Shown: positions 28,278 to 37,103, counted from the first letter of the stretch. The stretch: DNA of 64,000 nucleotides from Sporobacter termitidis DSM 10068 (GCF_900130065.1 NZ_FQXV01000002.1:1-64000), one strand, 5' to 3'. Numbers and translations are program-made. The notes: generated from the sequence alone by a model not told the origin.

Positions 28278-28371
28278 TTTAACGCCGAATTCCATTGATA
28301 GCAGCTATAATTTAACATGAAAAATGTTGTAATTTGTAGTAATTTGTAGTAACATAATTTTAATTTCAACT

Positions 28372-28504
28372 CTGAAACGGCAAAACCGGCGAAAGCCGGT
28401 GACGCAAAGCCACGGGTCTAAAGCATAGCGCCATGATCGCCGGGCCGCCGAAGAGGACATGGTTTATAAAGCTGTGTGCCTTTCTTAGGCATGCAGCTTT
28501 TTTT
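28372..28504 (+). ncRNA. c-di-GMP-I (GEMM-I) riboswitch with terminator
   Basis: The aptamer (about 28372-28456) contains the GEMM signatures: GGCAAAACC, a GAAA tetraloop in the first stem (ccggc-gaaa-gccgg), then GACGCAAAGCCACGGGTCTA, and a second GC-rich stem. An intrinsic terminator follows (28468-28504): a 14-bp stem with two mismatches and seven T residues. It precedes the ORF at 28528 by 23 bases, so c-di-GMP probably controls that gene. Whether it is an on or off switch, or the cGAMP-specific variant, cannot be told by eye. Confidence 0.9.
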
Positions 28505-28527
28505 AGCGTACGTTTGGGGGGACTGTT

Positions 28528-29790
28528 TTGGTTAACATCACGACAATCAAAAACATTTCGCGGGTAAAAAAATGCTCCGCGGGCACCGTTATTACGGGCA
28601 GCGGATCCGACAATGTCCTGTTTGTCATCGTCAAGGGCGAGGTCGGCGTCTTCGTCAACTACAGCCAGACGGGTGCCGAGATGATCAGGGAGCTCAGTAC
28701 GGGCGACCTTTTCGGCGATCCCGGCCTTCTGCAGGACAAGGAGGCCGCCTATACGGCAGTATCCCTGGACGAATCGATCATCATTCCCGTCGAGCGGAAT
28801 GATATCACCGAATTTTTTCAGGAGGAGCCCGCGCTGGCCTTTGAGCTTTTAAAGGAGCTCTTTATCCGCCTGGAGCAGCCTGCGGATGACGCTGGAGATG
28901 CGAAAGCCGCCAATGCCGGCCAAAAGCGCCGTACCGACGCGAAGCCGCCTGAAAAAAAGCCGACAGGCGCGGCGCGCCCGGCGCCGGCTGTGCCCGCAGC
29001 CGCCCCGGAAAAAGCGAAGCCGGCGGCCGAACTGTCGCCCGTCACGGCGCAAAACGGCAAGTTTGCGCTCTTCCCCGAGAACCACGGCGATTACGAATTG
29101 TCTCTGGCCGAGCAAAACAGCGCGATCCTCATGAATAAAACCCACACCTGCCCGGTCTGCCGCCAGACGTTTACGGCGCTCGCCGTCAGGCCGTCCAAGC
29201 TCGTTGTGGCTGCCACGGACAGTGACCTGCGCTACCACTATAAAGGGATCGAGCCCCTTTACTACGAGGTTCTGACATGCCCGCACTGCCTGTACAGCGC
29301 CCTGTCGGACATCTTCGACGCGCCTGAGAAACCGAAAGGCGAAATCGTCAAGGCGCTGGAAATGCTGCAGAATAACGTGGGGATCGACTTCGGCGCCGGC
29401 AAAACAACGGTATCTGTCTTTGCCGGATTCTACCTTGCGCTCTTCTGCGCGCCGGTGGCCTTTACGAAATATCAGCTTGTGGCGGCAAAGCTCCAGTACA
29501 AGCTCAGCCGTGTCTACGGCGACGCCGGCGACGCGGACATGGAAAATCAAACGGCCGTGAAAGCGCTGGACAATTATCTTTACGCCTATTCGCGGATCGG
29601 CGTTCCTCCGGCGCAGGAGCAGCAGATCTGCGTGCTGATCGGAGAGCTGTACCTGAAGCAGAACGATCTCAAAAACGCCATCACCTTTTTCAATAAAGCC
29701 CGGACCTGCCCGGGCGGCAGCCCCGCCCTGAAAAACCACGCGGAGAACAGGTCCTACGAAATCCGGGAAATGGCCGCAGACAAGAAATAA
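28528..29790 (+). CDS. Cyclic-nucleotide-binding-like domain protein with DUF2225 region
   Basis: This 420-residue protein starts at TTG 28528 after GGGGGGACT. Residues 1-115 form a cNMP-binding (Crp-like) beta-roll (FVIVKGEVGVFVNYSQTGAEMIREL, TGDLFGDPGLLQDKEAAYTAVS) without a helix-turn-helix. An Ala/Pro/Lys-rich linker (about 120-180) leads to a DUF2225 domain with two CxxC pairs (TCPVCRQTF and TCPHCLYSA), then TPR-like helices to the end. The binding-pocket phosphate-binding Arg is not evident, so a nucleotide ligand is unproven. Control by the c-di-GMP riboswitch suggests a part in surface or motility-state signalling; that is an inference. Confidence 0.85.
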   Translation: MVNITTIKNISRVKKCSAGTVITGSGSDNVLFVIVKGEVGVFVNYSQTGAEMIRELSTGDLFGDPGLLQDKEAAYTAVSLDESIIIPVERNDITEFFQEEPALAFELLKELFIRLEQPADDAGDAKAANAGQKRRTDAKPPEKKPTGAARPAPAVPAAAPEKAKPAAELSPVTAQNGKFALFPENHGDYELSLAEQNSAILMNKTHTCPVCRQTFTALAVRPSKLVVAATDSDLRYHYKGIEPLYYEVLTCPHCLYSALSDIFDAPEKPKGEIVKALEMLQNNVGIDFGAGKTTVSVFAGFYLALFCAPVAFTKYQLVAAKLQYKLSRVYGDAGDADMENQTAVKALDNYLYAYSRIGVPPAQEQQICVLIGELYLKQNDLKNAITFFNKARTCPGGSPALKNHAENRSYEIREMAADKK

Positions 29791-29810
29791 CTGAACTGAT
29801 AGGGTAAATC

Positions 29811-29883
29811 GGCAAGGGCAGGGCCCTTGCCCTACAGATTGCGGACCGTCGTTCCGTTGTAGGGCAAGGGCTCTGCCCTTGCC
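29811..29883. repeat. Palindromic repeat A, copy 2
   Basis: Arms 29811-29835 and 29859-29883 are 25 bases each, complementary with one mismatch, and nearly identical in sequence to the arms of copy 1 near 1804. The central spacer is unrelated. It lies between two convergent genes and may act as a bidirectional transcription stop. Confidence 0.87.
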
Positions 29884-29897
29884 GGTCATTTCGGCTT

Positions 29898-30731
29898 TTA
29901 TTCCTCGTACAGCCCCCGCAGCAGCGCGATCTCCCGGCCGTAGCCTTCGAGCTCGTTGGGCGTCTCCAGGTAAAACGGCAGATGCTTTAGCCTGGGGTGG
30001 TTGATGACCGTTTTCAGCACCTCGACCCCGAGGGAACCGTTGCCGATCGTTTCGTGGCGGTCCTTATGGCTGCTGAATGGGTTTTTGCTGTCGTTCAAGT
30101 GAATGGCGCGCAGGCGCTCAAGGCCGATCACGCGGTCAAACTCCGCCAGAACGCTGTCGAGGTCCCCGGCGATGTCGTAGCCGGCGTCATAGATGTGGCA
30201 GGTGTCCAGGCACACGCCCATCTTATCGCTGAGCATGACCTTGTCGATGATCGCCCGCAGGTGCTCGAAGCGGCCGCCCACCTCGGTGCCCTTGCCCGCC
30301 ATCGTCTCTAAAAGGACCATCGTCGTCTGTTCGGGGTACAGCACCTCGTTGAGGATTTCCGCGATCATGCCGATGCCGGCCTCCATCCCCTGGCCCATAT
30401 GGGCGCCGGGGTGGAAATTATACATGTTGCCGGGCAGATATTCCATGCGCCGGATATCGTCGGCCATCGTCTCCCGGGCAAACTGCCGGATATGCGCCTT
30501 GTCCGAGCAGGCGTTCAGGGTGTACGGCGCGTGGGCCAGCAGGTCCGAAATACCATGCTCCTTCGCCAGCGCCTGAAACGCCGCGATATCCTTTTCATCG
30601 ATGGCCTTTGCCGCGCCGCCGCGGGGGTTGCGGGTAAAAAACTGAAAAACATTCGCGTCGATGGATACGGCGTTTTTCCCCATGGCCAGATATCCGCCGG
30701 ACGTCGACAAATGGCAGCCGATCTTGAACAT
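29898..30731 (-). CDS. nfo: Deoxyribonuclease IV (AP endonuclease)
   Basis: This 277-residue TIM-barrel enzyme cleaves DNA 5' to abasic sites. Motifs: [15 protein letters not shown] at the start, [41 protein letters not shown] and [17 protein letters not shown], which supply the three-zinc ligands. ATG at 30731 with GAAAGGAT upstream is preferred over an earlier in-frame ATG. Confidence 0.96.
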   Translation of the reverse strand: MFKIGCHLSTSGGYLAMGKNAVSIDANVFQFFTRNPRGGAAKAIDEKDIAAFQALAKEHGISDLLAHAPYTLNACSDKAHIRQFARETMADDIRRMEYLPGNMYNFHPGAHMGQGMEAGIGMIAEILNEVLYPEQTTMVLLETMAGKGTEVGGRFEHLRAIIDKVMLSDKMGVCLDTCHIYDAGYDIAGDLDSVLAEFDRVIGLERLRAIHLNDSKNPFSSHKDRHETIGNGSLGVEVLKTVINHPRLKHLPFYLETPNELEGYGREIALLRGLYEE

Positions 30732-30805
30732 ATATATTGAATCCTTTCGTTCTGATGTATTTAATGCTCCTGCCACAATTGTAACACGTCCGGGCATTAA
30801 AGTCA

Positions 30806-30834
30806 TTGTGGAATCTATGGCCGAATGCTAAAAT
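30806..30834 (+). promoter_or_regulatory. Sigma-A type promoter before the fumarase-like gene
   Basis: TTGTGG (30806-30811), 17-base spacer, TAAAAT (30829-30834), about 42 bases ahead of the start codon. Confidence 0.55.
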
Positions 30835-30876
30835 ATCATTAGCAAGCTATTTCGTTAAAATCTTCGGAGGATTCCT

Positions 30877-31719
30877 ATGAGAGAGATCGACTGTTCTGTT
30901 ATCGCCGAGGCCGTGGAGCGGCTTTGCATCGAGGCGGCGGTACATTTGCCCAAAGACCTTTGCGCACTTTTGGAGGACGCAGCCGGGCGTGAGGAGTCTC
31001 CTGCCGGCGCCGAGGCGCTCCGCGATATCGTGGCAAACTTTAAGCTGGCCGCCGAAACAGGCATTCCGATCTGCCAGGACACGGGCATGGCCGTTGTCTT
31101 TGCCGATATCGGGCAGGAGGTCCACATCACCGGCGGGCTCCTGGAGGACGCCGTCAACGAGGGCGTCCGGCGGGGATATACGAACGGCTATCTCAGAAAA
31201 TCCGTGGTAAAGGACCCGCTCCGGCGGGAGAATACGGAGGACAACACCCCCGCGGTGCTGCATCTCCGGCTGGTGGCCGGCGACAAAATCAGCCTGACGG
31301 TAGCCCCTAAGGGCTTTGGCAGCGAAAACATGAGCGCCATGCGCATGTTCCTGCCGTCGGATAAGCTGGAAACGATAGAGGATTTTATCGTGGACGTCAT
31401 GAGTGGAGCCGGCTCCAACCCCTGCCCGCCCGTCGTCATCGGCGTAGGGCTCGGCGGGACGATCGAGCAGGCGGCGCTTTTGGCCAAGCGAGCACTCCTG
31501 CGGGATATGGGCAGCGCCAACGGCGACAAGTTTTACGCCGACATGGAGGCGCGGGTGCTGGAAAAGGTGAACCGCCTCGGCATCGGCCCGCAGGGCTTCG
31601 GCGGGCGGTTCACGGCCGTCAAGGTCAATATCGAGACGTACCCGACGCACATCGCCGGTCTGCCCTGCGTCGTCAACATGAGCTGCCACGCCACCCGGCA
31701 CGCCGCCTGCGTTTTGTAA
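30877..31719 (+). CDS. Class I fumarate hydratase / tartrate dehydratase alpha subunit
   Basis: This 280-residue protein is the [4Fe-4S] dehydratase alpha subunit of the two-subunit class I family (fumarase or L-tartrate dehydratase). Key features are PICQDTGMAVVF with a cluster cysteine, KGFGSENMSAMRMF, SNPCPPVVIGVGLGGT with the second cysteine, and SCHATRH with the third. A beta subunit is normally encoded next to it, but only repeats and then hpf follow here. It may pair with a distant beta gene. The substrate cannot be told from sequence alone. Confidence 0.88.
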   Translation: MREIDCSVIAEAVERLCIEAAVHLPKDLCALLEDAAGREESPAGAEALRDIVANFKLAAETGIPICQDTGMAVVFADIGQEVHITGGLLEDAVNEGVRRGYTNGYLRKSVVKDPLRRENTEDNTPAVLHLRLVAGDKISLTVAPKGFGSENMSAMRMFLPSDKLETIEDFIVDVMSGAGSNPCPPVVIGVGLGGTIEQAALLAKRALLRDMGSANGDKFYADMEARVLEKVNRLGIGPQGFGGRFTAVKVNIETYPTHIAGLPCVVNMSCHATRHAACVL

Positions 31720-31760
31720 GCGCCCCGTTTTCCGACATAATAAAGCAATGGCCCCTGGTA

Positions 31761-31787
31761 TAATGCCTGCGAATGCAGGCATTATTT
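31761..31787. repeat. Short palindrome C, copy 1
   Basis: The palindrome taatgcctgc-gaat-gcaggcatta is repeated exactly 220 bases downstream at 31981-32007. The two copies flank the hairpin at 31792-31822 and dispersed repeat B. Confidence 0.8.
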
Positions 31788-31791
31788 AGCC

Positions 31792-31822
31792 TGTCGGCAA
31801 AGCCCTCCGGGCTTTGCCGACA
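31792..31822. other. 14-bp perfect hairpin after the fumarase alpha gene
   Basis: Stem tgtcggcaaagccc / gggctttgccgaca with a 3-base loop. On the plus strand it is followed by A residues, so it is not a canonical rho-independent terminator for the upstream gene, although it could still protect the mRNA 3' end. Confidence 0.65.
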
Positions 31823-31833
31823 AAAAACCGCAT

Positions 31834-31950
31834 GCAGCTCGCTCAGCCGCTCCCAGCATGAGAAGTGTCATTTTCGACGTACACGCCGCCGGAAATGACA
31901 GATTCCATCTTGTTTCCGCCGTGCGCGGCGGAAATTCTGCGAAGCTTTTA
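31834..31950 (+). repeat. Dispersed repeat B, copy 1
   Basis: About 115 bases that align, in the opposite orientation, with 37119-37229. The conserved core is a dyad (tgtcatttt...ggaaatgaca) followed by a second GC hairpin (tttccgccg...cggcggaaa) and ctgcgaagctttt. It holds no gene. Confidence 0.75.
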
Positions 31951-31980
31951 TCTCGAAAACAAGTTTATCTACAGGCTGCA

Positions 31981-32007
31981 TAATGCCTGCGAATGCAGGC
32001 ATTATTA
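31981..32007. repeat. Short palindrome C, copy 2
   Basis: An exact second copy of the palindrome at 31761-31787 in the same orientation (the sequence is self-complementary). It closes the 247-base repeat block upstream of hpf. Confidence 0.8.
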
Positions 32008-32054
32008 TATATATGGTAAAAATCTGGCAAAACCTATCGCGGCGGGGCTGTCCG

Positions 32055-32063
32055 TGGTATAAT
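32055..32063 (+). promoter_or_regulatory. Extended -10 promoter of hpf
   Basis: TGGTATAAT (TG at 32055, TATAAT at 32058-32063) is an extended -10 element. No good -35 box stands 17 bases upstream. Confidence 0.6.
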
Positions 32064-32123
32064 AGATTATGGACAAACAGCTCTCATCGTCCATACAACA
32101 CTTTATAGAAGGAGATGACTCGA

Positions 32124-32672
32124 ATGAAATTCACATTTACAGAAAAGAAGGTACAGGTCTCTGACGAACTCCGGGAGTATGCCGAGAAAAAGATCGGCAA
32201 GCTGGACCGCTTCTTCAAAATCGAGTCGGAGGCATTTGTCACATTCGGCATCGAAAGGGGCCGCCACAGGGCGGAGGTCACCATCAACAACAACGGCATG
32301 TTCTACCGCGTCAGCGAGGCCACCGGCGATATGCACGCCTCGATCGACTCTGCCGTGGCCGGCATTGAAAGCCAGATACGCAAGAACAAATCGCGCCTGG
32401 CCAAGCGGCTCCGCGACGGCGCCCTGGAGCGCGAGGTAAAGCCCTCCGTCAGCTATGCCGCGTCCGACGACGACGGGGGCGAGGCAGACTTCCAGATCAT
32501 GCGTACAAAGCGCTTCCCCATCAAGCCCATGACGGCGGAAGAGGCGATTTTGCAGATGAACCTTCTGGATCACGAGTTCTTTGTCTTCAGGAATCAGGAT
32601 AACCGCGACGCCTTCTCTGTGGTCTACCGGCGCAAAAGCGGCGGCTACGGCCTGATCGAGGGTGCCGACTGA
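32124..32672 (+). CDS. hpf: Ribosome hibernation promoting factor, long form
   Basis: This 182-residue protein has the N-terminal HPF/YfiA fold (MKFTFTEKKVQVSDELREYAEKKIGKL, about 1-100) that occupies the A and P sites of the 30S subunit. An acidic linker leads to the C-terminal dimerisation domain (IMRTKRFPIKPMTAEEAILQM to the end) that joins ribosomes into 100S dimers. ATG at 32124 is chosen over 32115 because AGAAGGAGA is well spaced only for it. Confidence 0.96.
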   Translation: MKFTFTEKKVQVSDELREYAEKKIGKLDRFFKIESEAFVTFGIERGRHRAEVTINNNGMFYRVSEATGDMHASIDSAVAGIESQIRKNKSRLAKRLRDGALEREVKPSVSYAASDDDGGEADFQIMRTKRFPIKPMTAEEAILQMNLLDHEFFVFRNQDNRDAFSVVYRRKSGGYGLIEGAD

Positions 32673-32706
32673 CAGCCTGTTTTCGGCAAAATTTTATCAA
32701 AAATCC

Positions 32707-32743
32707 GGGAGTGCCTCGTTTGAGGCACTCCCGTTTCATTTTT
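32707..32743 (+). terminator. Terminator of hpf
   Basis: An 11-bp stem (gggagtgcctc / gaggcactccc), a 4-base loop and a T-rich tail (gtttcattttt). It stands between convergent genes and may also serve the minus-strand gene. Confidence 0.8.
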
Positions 32744-32747
32744 ATTG

Positions 32748-33386
32748 TTAGGCCGCGGCGGTGAAAAGCTCCCGCATCCGGTCCAGGATCATACTTAAAA
32801 CATAATATGTGGTTTCGTAATGAATATACTGCGTCGTATTTGCGTCCCACAGAAACGCAACCGTGGGAGGGAATTCGTCGTCTCCGTCCCAAAACTGAAA
32901 ATAAACCGGCAGCTCGTCAAAGGCCGGCAGGATATACCCCACGTCGCCGACCGACATTTTATGCCCGCCCAGCTGTTTGCACACCTTGTCGAGCTCCTCT
33001 TTATATCCCGAGAACGCCTGCGCGTATTTCGCATACAGGCTCCCGTCCCCCTCCAGCAGGTTCGTATGAAACGAGTGCCCCATATTCTGCATGGATATCC
33101 ACCTGCCGGACAATTGGCGGTCCTCCCGGGACCAGCACAGGTAGTCGTATATAGACAGCACCGTGTTATAATCCTTGTCGTCGATATAGCCGCCGTTATC
33201 CGCGGTCCGCTGGGCATGGCCGCTGTTCCGCTCAATGCGATAGGTCATGTCCAAAAAGCGCAGATATAAATACGTATCGTCAGCCTTCAGGCGGAACTTT
33301 TGAATCAACTTTTCCTGGTCCTCTTTCAGAAATAACAATCTGGCGTTTTCCGCGGCTATTGCGTAGTTGTTCTGCTTTAAAGTCAT
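32748..33386 (-). CDS. DUF3786-domain protein
   Basis: This 212-residue soluble protein matches DUF3786 by pattern: LSIYDYLCWSREDRQLSGRWISMQNMG in the middle and PVYFQFWDGDDEFPPTVAFLWDANTTQYIHYET near the C-terminus. Such proteins occur in anaerobes, often beside corrinoid or metal enzymes. The function is unknown, and no such partner is adjacent here. It is monocistronic, facing hpf. Confidence 0.75.
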   Translation of the reverse strand: MTLKQNNYAIAAENARLLFLKEDQEKLIQKFRLKADDTYLYLRFLDMTYRIERNSGHAQRTADNGGYIDDKDYNTVLSIYDYLCWSREDRQLSGRWISMQNMGHSFHTNLLEGDGSLYAKYAQAFSGYKEELDKVCKQLGGHKMSVGDVGYILPAFDELPVYFQFWDGDDEFPPTVAFLWDANTTQYIHYETTYYVLSMILDRMRELFTAAA

Positions 33387-33546
33387 TATTTAACCCCCCG
33401 CTGCAATCAGATATGCCGGCAGACCCAAATAGCGCGTTTCAGGCACCGAGCCATCTTACTTGTGTCTTCCGAATACAAGTGTACGAATAAAGCGCTGTGC
33501 TTTCAAGCCAATTTGCCGCGGTTTTTATAAGAATTCAACTTAAATT

Positions 33547-34095
33547 TCAGTCCGGCGCAAAGCTCCGGTAGGTATCCCCCTCGATATCCTTCCACTTAAA
33601 CAAACCGTCCTCCAGCGTCATGTAGCTGTGGGGGCTGTTCTCCTTCGGGATAGAGACGGAGCCGGGGTTCAGGCTGATGAAGGTTTCCCCAACCTCGCAC
33701 AGCGGGACGTGGGTGTGGCCGTACAGCAGAATATCGCCCTTGTGCAGCGGCGGCGGGTTGTCCTTGTCGAAGCGGTGCCCGTGGGTGGCAAAGATCATGC
33801 GCCCGCCGAGCCAGAGGACACAGTACTCCGCCAGGACGGGGAACTCCAGCACCGCCTGATCCACCTCGGCCTCGCAGTTCCCGCGCACACACAGGATATG
33901 CGCTTTAAGACCGTTGAGCAGCTCGATGACTCTTTTGGGCCGGTAATCCTCCGGCAGGTCGTTTCTCGGGCCGTGATACAAAAGGTCGCCCAGAAGGAGC
34001 AGCCTGTCCGCCTTTTCCTTGTCGAAAGCCTGTATTAGCTTTTCGCCATAATACGCCGAGCCGTGGATATCGGATGCGATCATCAGTTTCATCAT
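33547..34095 (-). CDS. YfcE-type metallophosphoesterase
   Basis: This 182-residue calcineurin-like phosphodiesterase has the metal motifs ASDIHGSAYYGE, LLLGDLLYHGPRND, VRGNCEAEVD, and YGHTHVP. It matches the YfcE family, active on phosphodiesters in vitro; the natural substrate is unknown. It overlaps the histidine kinase stop codon by four bases (ATGA), so it is the third gene of the two-component operon. Confidence 0.92.
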   Translation of the reverse strand: MMKLMIASDIHGSAYYGEKLIQAFDKEKADRLLLLGDLLYHGPRNDLPEDYRPKRVIELLNGLKAHILCVRGNCEAEVDQAVLEFPVLAEYCVLWLGGRMIFATHGHRFDKDNPPPLHKGDILLYGHTHVPLCEVGETFISLNPGSVSIPKENSPHSYMTLEDGLFKWKDIEGDTYRSFAPD

Positions 34096-35459
34096 TGCTG
34101 TCCCTTCGCCGTTTCCGTTTTAAAAACGATTTTGACGGTCGTCCCCACGTCGGGGACGCTCTCGAGGATGATCTTTGCGTTGTGATAGGCGGCGCCGTGC
34201 TTGACGATGGAAAGGCCGAGGCCCGTGCCGCCCAGCTGCTTTGAATTGCTCTTGTTGACCCGGTAAAATCGTTCGAAAACACGCGTCTGCTCACTCTTGG
34301 GTATGCCGATGCCGGTATCGGAGACGGAGAGCTCCACCTCCCCCTCCCGCTTTGTGACCGAGACGAAGACGCTGCCGTTGTCCTTATTATATTTAATGGC
34401 GTTATCGCACAGGTTGTGGATGATCTCGTCGACGATCTGCTCGGCGCCGAATATCTCCGCGTGCTCTCCCGACAGGACGAACCTGACCCCCTTGGCGTCG
34501 GCCGCCGGCTTTAAGGACGCCACAACGGACGCGCAAGCGTCATATAAATCCAGGCGGACCTTTTTGACGGGCAGCTCGTTGTCGTCCAGCTGCGAGAGCT
34601 TGATGATGTCGCCCACCAGAGAAATGAGGCGCTGGGCCTCATCGTAAATATACCCGGAAAAGCGCGGGATGTCCTCGCTTTTCACAAGCCCTCCCTTCAT
34701 GATCTCGGCAAAGCCGGAAATGGAGGTCAGGGGCGTTTTGAGCTCGTGGGAGACATTGGCCGTAAATTCGCGGCGCATTTTTTCCCGGGCCTCGTGCTCG
34801 ATCTTCAGCTCGTCCATCTGCTTGGCGATGATGCTGTTCTGCTGGGCGATCCTGGAGATGAGAGGGCTCAGCTCCGGATAGACCCTGCTGCGTTCCGGAT
34901 GCTCAAAATCGATGGCGTTGATCGGCCTGATGATCGACCTGGATATCCTGAAGGCCAGCAGGAGGGAGAACACCACGGCGGTCACCAGGACGATGACAAA
35001 CGGCTCCACAAGGCCCGGCAGCAGCGTAAACATCGTTTTTTCCGCCTCCGCCGTCCTGAGGACGGTGCCGTCGTTGAGCCGGAGCGCGTAGTAAATCATC
35101 TGCTCGGACAGTGTTTTTGAATCGCGGTCGCTCCGTCCGACGCCGGTGGCCAGCGCGGCCTGAACCTCCGGCCGGCTGCCGTGATTCTCCATCGTGGCGG
35201 GGTCGGCAAAGTTGTCGTAAAGCACCGTGCCGTCGGCGGCGATCCAGGTAACACGCAGCTCGGTCTGTGCCGGCATTCCGTTCAGATAATCCAGGCCGTT
35301 CAGCTCCACCGCCCGGGTGATAAAGGCCGTTTCTTTTTCCATCCGGTCCCCGTACTCGCCGGAATAATAGCTGTAGACGACGCCCAGGATAAGCAGCAAA
35401 CATGCCAGGAATACGGCGACGGCGACGAGAAATATCCCCTGAAAAATCCGTTTGCTCAT
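34092..35459 (-). CDS. PhoR-like sensor histidine kinase
   Basis: This 455-residue protein has a transmembrane helix at about 8-30, an outer sensor domain of about 110 residues, a second helix near 145-168, then HisKA with phospho-acceptor histidine in NVSHELKTPLTSISGFAEIM, and HATPase_c (N-box HNLCDNAIKYN, G1 DTGIGIP, G2 GGTGLGLSIVKH). It resembles PhoR-type kinases. Partner of the adjacent response regulator, 30 bases upstream. Whether it senses phosphate is not shown: no pst or phoU genes lie nearby. Confidence 0.93.
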   Translation of the reverse strand: MSKRIFQGIFLVAVAVFLACLLLILGVVYSYYSGEYGDRMEKETAFITRAVELNGLDYLNGMPAQTELRVTWIAADGTVLYDNFADPATMENHGSRPEVQAALATGVGRSDRDSKTLSEQMIYYALRLNDGTVLRTAEAEKTMFTLLPGLVEPFVIVLVTAVVFSLLLAFRISRSIIRPINAIDFEHPERSRVYPELSPLISRIAQQNSIIAKQMDELKIEHEAREKMRREFTANVSHELKTPLTSISGFAEIMKGGLVKSEDIPRFSGYIYDEAQRLISLVGDIIKLSQLDDNELPVKKVRLDLYDACASVVASLKPAADAKGVRFVLSGEHAEIFGAEQIVDEIIHNLCDNAIKYNKDNGSVFVSVTKREGEVELSVSDTGIGIPKSEQTRVFERFYRVNKSNSKQLGGTGLGLSIVKHGAAYHNAKIILESVPDVGTTVKIVFKTETAKGQQ

Positions 35460-35489
35460 ATGTAGCCTCCCGTCCGCCGATATTTTAAA

Positions 35490-36167
35490 TCAAAAACCCG
35501 TTGTGCTGATTTTATACCCGATCCCGCGCACCGTCTCGATATAATCGCCCGCGTGCCCCAGCTTCTGCCGCAGCGTCCTGATGTGAACGTCCACCGTCCG
35601 GCTCTCGCCGTCAAAGGAGTACCCCCAGACCCTGTTGAGGATCTGGTCCCGCGTGAGGACGATGTCATGGTTGTCCAGGAGAAGGCACAGCATTTCAAAT
35701 TCCTTCAGCGTCAGCGAGACGTTTTGCCCGTCCACCCTGACGATATGCTTTGAGGGGCAGACATACAGGCTCCCCAGCGTGTGCTCCGACGGGGTGTCCA
35801 CCTCCTCCGTCCGGCGCAGGAGCGCCTTGATGCGCGCCATCAGCTCGATCATGCCGAACGGCTTCGGCACATAATCGTCGGCGCCGGAATCGAGGCCGAG
35901 AACCTTATCGTATTCGCTGCCCTTCGCGGTCAGCATCATGACGGGCAGCTTCTTTGTGGCCGCCGCGCTCCGAAGCTTTTTCAAAATTTCAAGCCCGTCT
36001 TCTTCCGGCAGCATGATATCCAGCAAAACGAGGCTCGGAAGGGCGTTATCCATGGCGCGCCAGAAATCCGAGGGCTTTTCAAAGCCGACGGCCTCCAGAC
36101 CGGTGCTGTTGAGCGTGTAAATCACAAGCTCGCGGATACTGTTGTCATCTTCGACAAAATAGATCAT
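35490..36167 (-). CDS. OmpR/PhoB-family response regulator
   Basis: This 225-residue regulator has a receiver domain (MIYFVEDDNSIRELVIY; phospho-acceptor Asp in LVLLDIMLPEEDG near residue 53; conserved Lys in DYVPKPF) and a winged-helix DNA-binding domain (LTLKEFEMLCLLLDN, RVWGYSFDGESRTVDVHIRTLRQKLG). It is the first gene of the operon with the kinase and phosphoesterase. I saw no convincing Pho box. Confidence 0.94.
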   Translation of the reverse strand: MIYFVEDDNSIRELVIYTLNSTGLEAVGFEKPSDFWRAMDNALPSLVLLDIMLPEEDGLEILKKLRSAAATKKLPVMMLTAKGSEYDKVLGLDSGADDYVPKPFGMIELMARIKALLRRTEEVDTPSEHTLGSLYVCPSKHIVRVDGQNVSLTLKEFEMLCLLLDNHDIVLTRDQILNRVWGYSFDGESRTVDVHIRTLRQKLGHAGDYIETVRGIGYKISTTGF

Positions 36168-36383
36168 TTATCTCCCCCCTTATCGAGTTTCTAATATTAC
36201 CAAGTCCACATCAATTTGATATCACAAATGTGTTAAATCCGGGTAAAATACGGCCTTGACGCCATAGTAACACACCGGCGCGCAGTTTTAAAGTCTTCCG
36301 GGCGCCGCGGCGGCATAAATCCCGGCGCAGCCATGAAAAATATGATAGAATAAGCAGAAAAACATAATCTGCGGGAGGCGGCA

Positions 36384-37103
36384 ATGAAAGGTACGATCAC
36401 GCATTTTCAAAAGGACGGGCGGCCCGTTTCCGTCTATCTGCCAAAAACGGCGGATCGGCTTATCCCGGTCGTCTATATGCTGGCCGGCCCCGACCCCGGG
36501 CTGGAGCTGACCGGCCCGGCGGAGCGCGCGGAGGCGGCCACCGAAAGCGGAGAGTGCCGCCCCTTTATCGCCGTTGCCGCCGGCACCCGGCACTGGAACA
36601 GCGACTACGCGCCGTGGCCCGCGCCGCCCCTTCTGGACAGCGAGCCGCCGTTTACCGGCGGAGCGTCGGACCTGCTGCGCTGGCTGACAGAAGACCTGAT
36701 GCCATTTATTGAAGGAGAGTTCCCCGTTCAAGCAGGCGCCCACGGCCGTGCCGTCCTGGGATATTCGCTGGCGGGGCTCGCGGCGCTGTACGCCATGTAC
36801 GTCACCGACGCTTTCATCGCCTGCGGCTGCTGCTCAGGCTCCATGTGGTACGACGGCTGGCCGGAATTTATGGCCGCAAACAGCCCTCGCCCAGGTTCCA
36901 GAATCTATCTGAGCCTCGGCAAGAAGGAGGAAAAAGCGAGAAATCCCCGCATGGCCGCTGTCGGCGATGCCACCCGGGCCGCCCACGCGCGCCTTTCCGC
37001 CGACGCGAACGTGGCGGAAACGGCGCTCATCTGGCACGACGGCGGCCATTTTTCCGCCGTCCCCGCCCGCGTCTCCGCCGCCATGACCTGGCTTTCTCGT
37101 TAA
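36384..37103 (+). CDS. Alpha/beta-hydrolase (enterochelin esterase-like)
   Basis: This 239-residue soluble protein shows the nucleophile elbow GYSLAGLAALYAM with Ser near residue 130, an early VYMLAGPDPG strand, and a late WHDGGHFSAV histidine. It resembles the putative esterase/enterochelin esterase-like family. Substrate unknown. It stands alone, divergent from the two-component operon. Confidence 0.82.
   Translation: MKGTITHFQKDGRPVSVYLPKTADRLIPVVYMLAGPDPGLELTGPAERAEAATESGECRPFIAVAAGTRHWNSDYAPWPAPPLLDSEPPFTGGASDLLRWLTEDLMPFIEGEFPVQAGAHGRAVLGYSLAGLAALYAMYVTDAFIACGCCSGSMWYDGWPEFMAANSPRPGSRIYLSLGKKEEKARNPRMAAVGDATRAAHARLSADANVAETALIWHDGGHFSAVPARVSAAMTWLSR

Noticed and set aside
31720-32123. 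Pseudogene of a fumarase beta subunit
   Set aside because: No stretch of the gap translates into recognisable beta-subunit sequence; only repeats and the hpf promoter are seen.
34092-36167. Phosphate regulon assignment for the two-component system
   Set aside because: Domain order is PhoBR-like, but no pst/phoU genes and no clear Pho box are present; the signal is left open.
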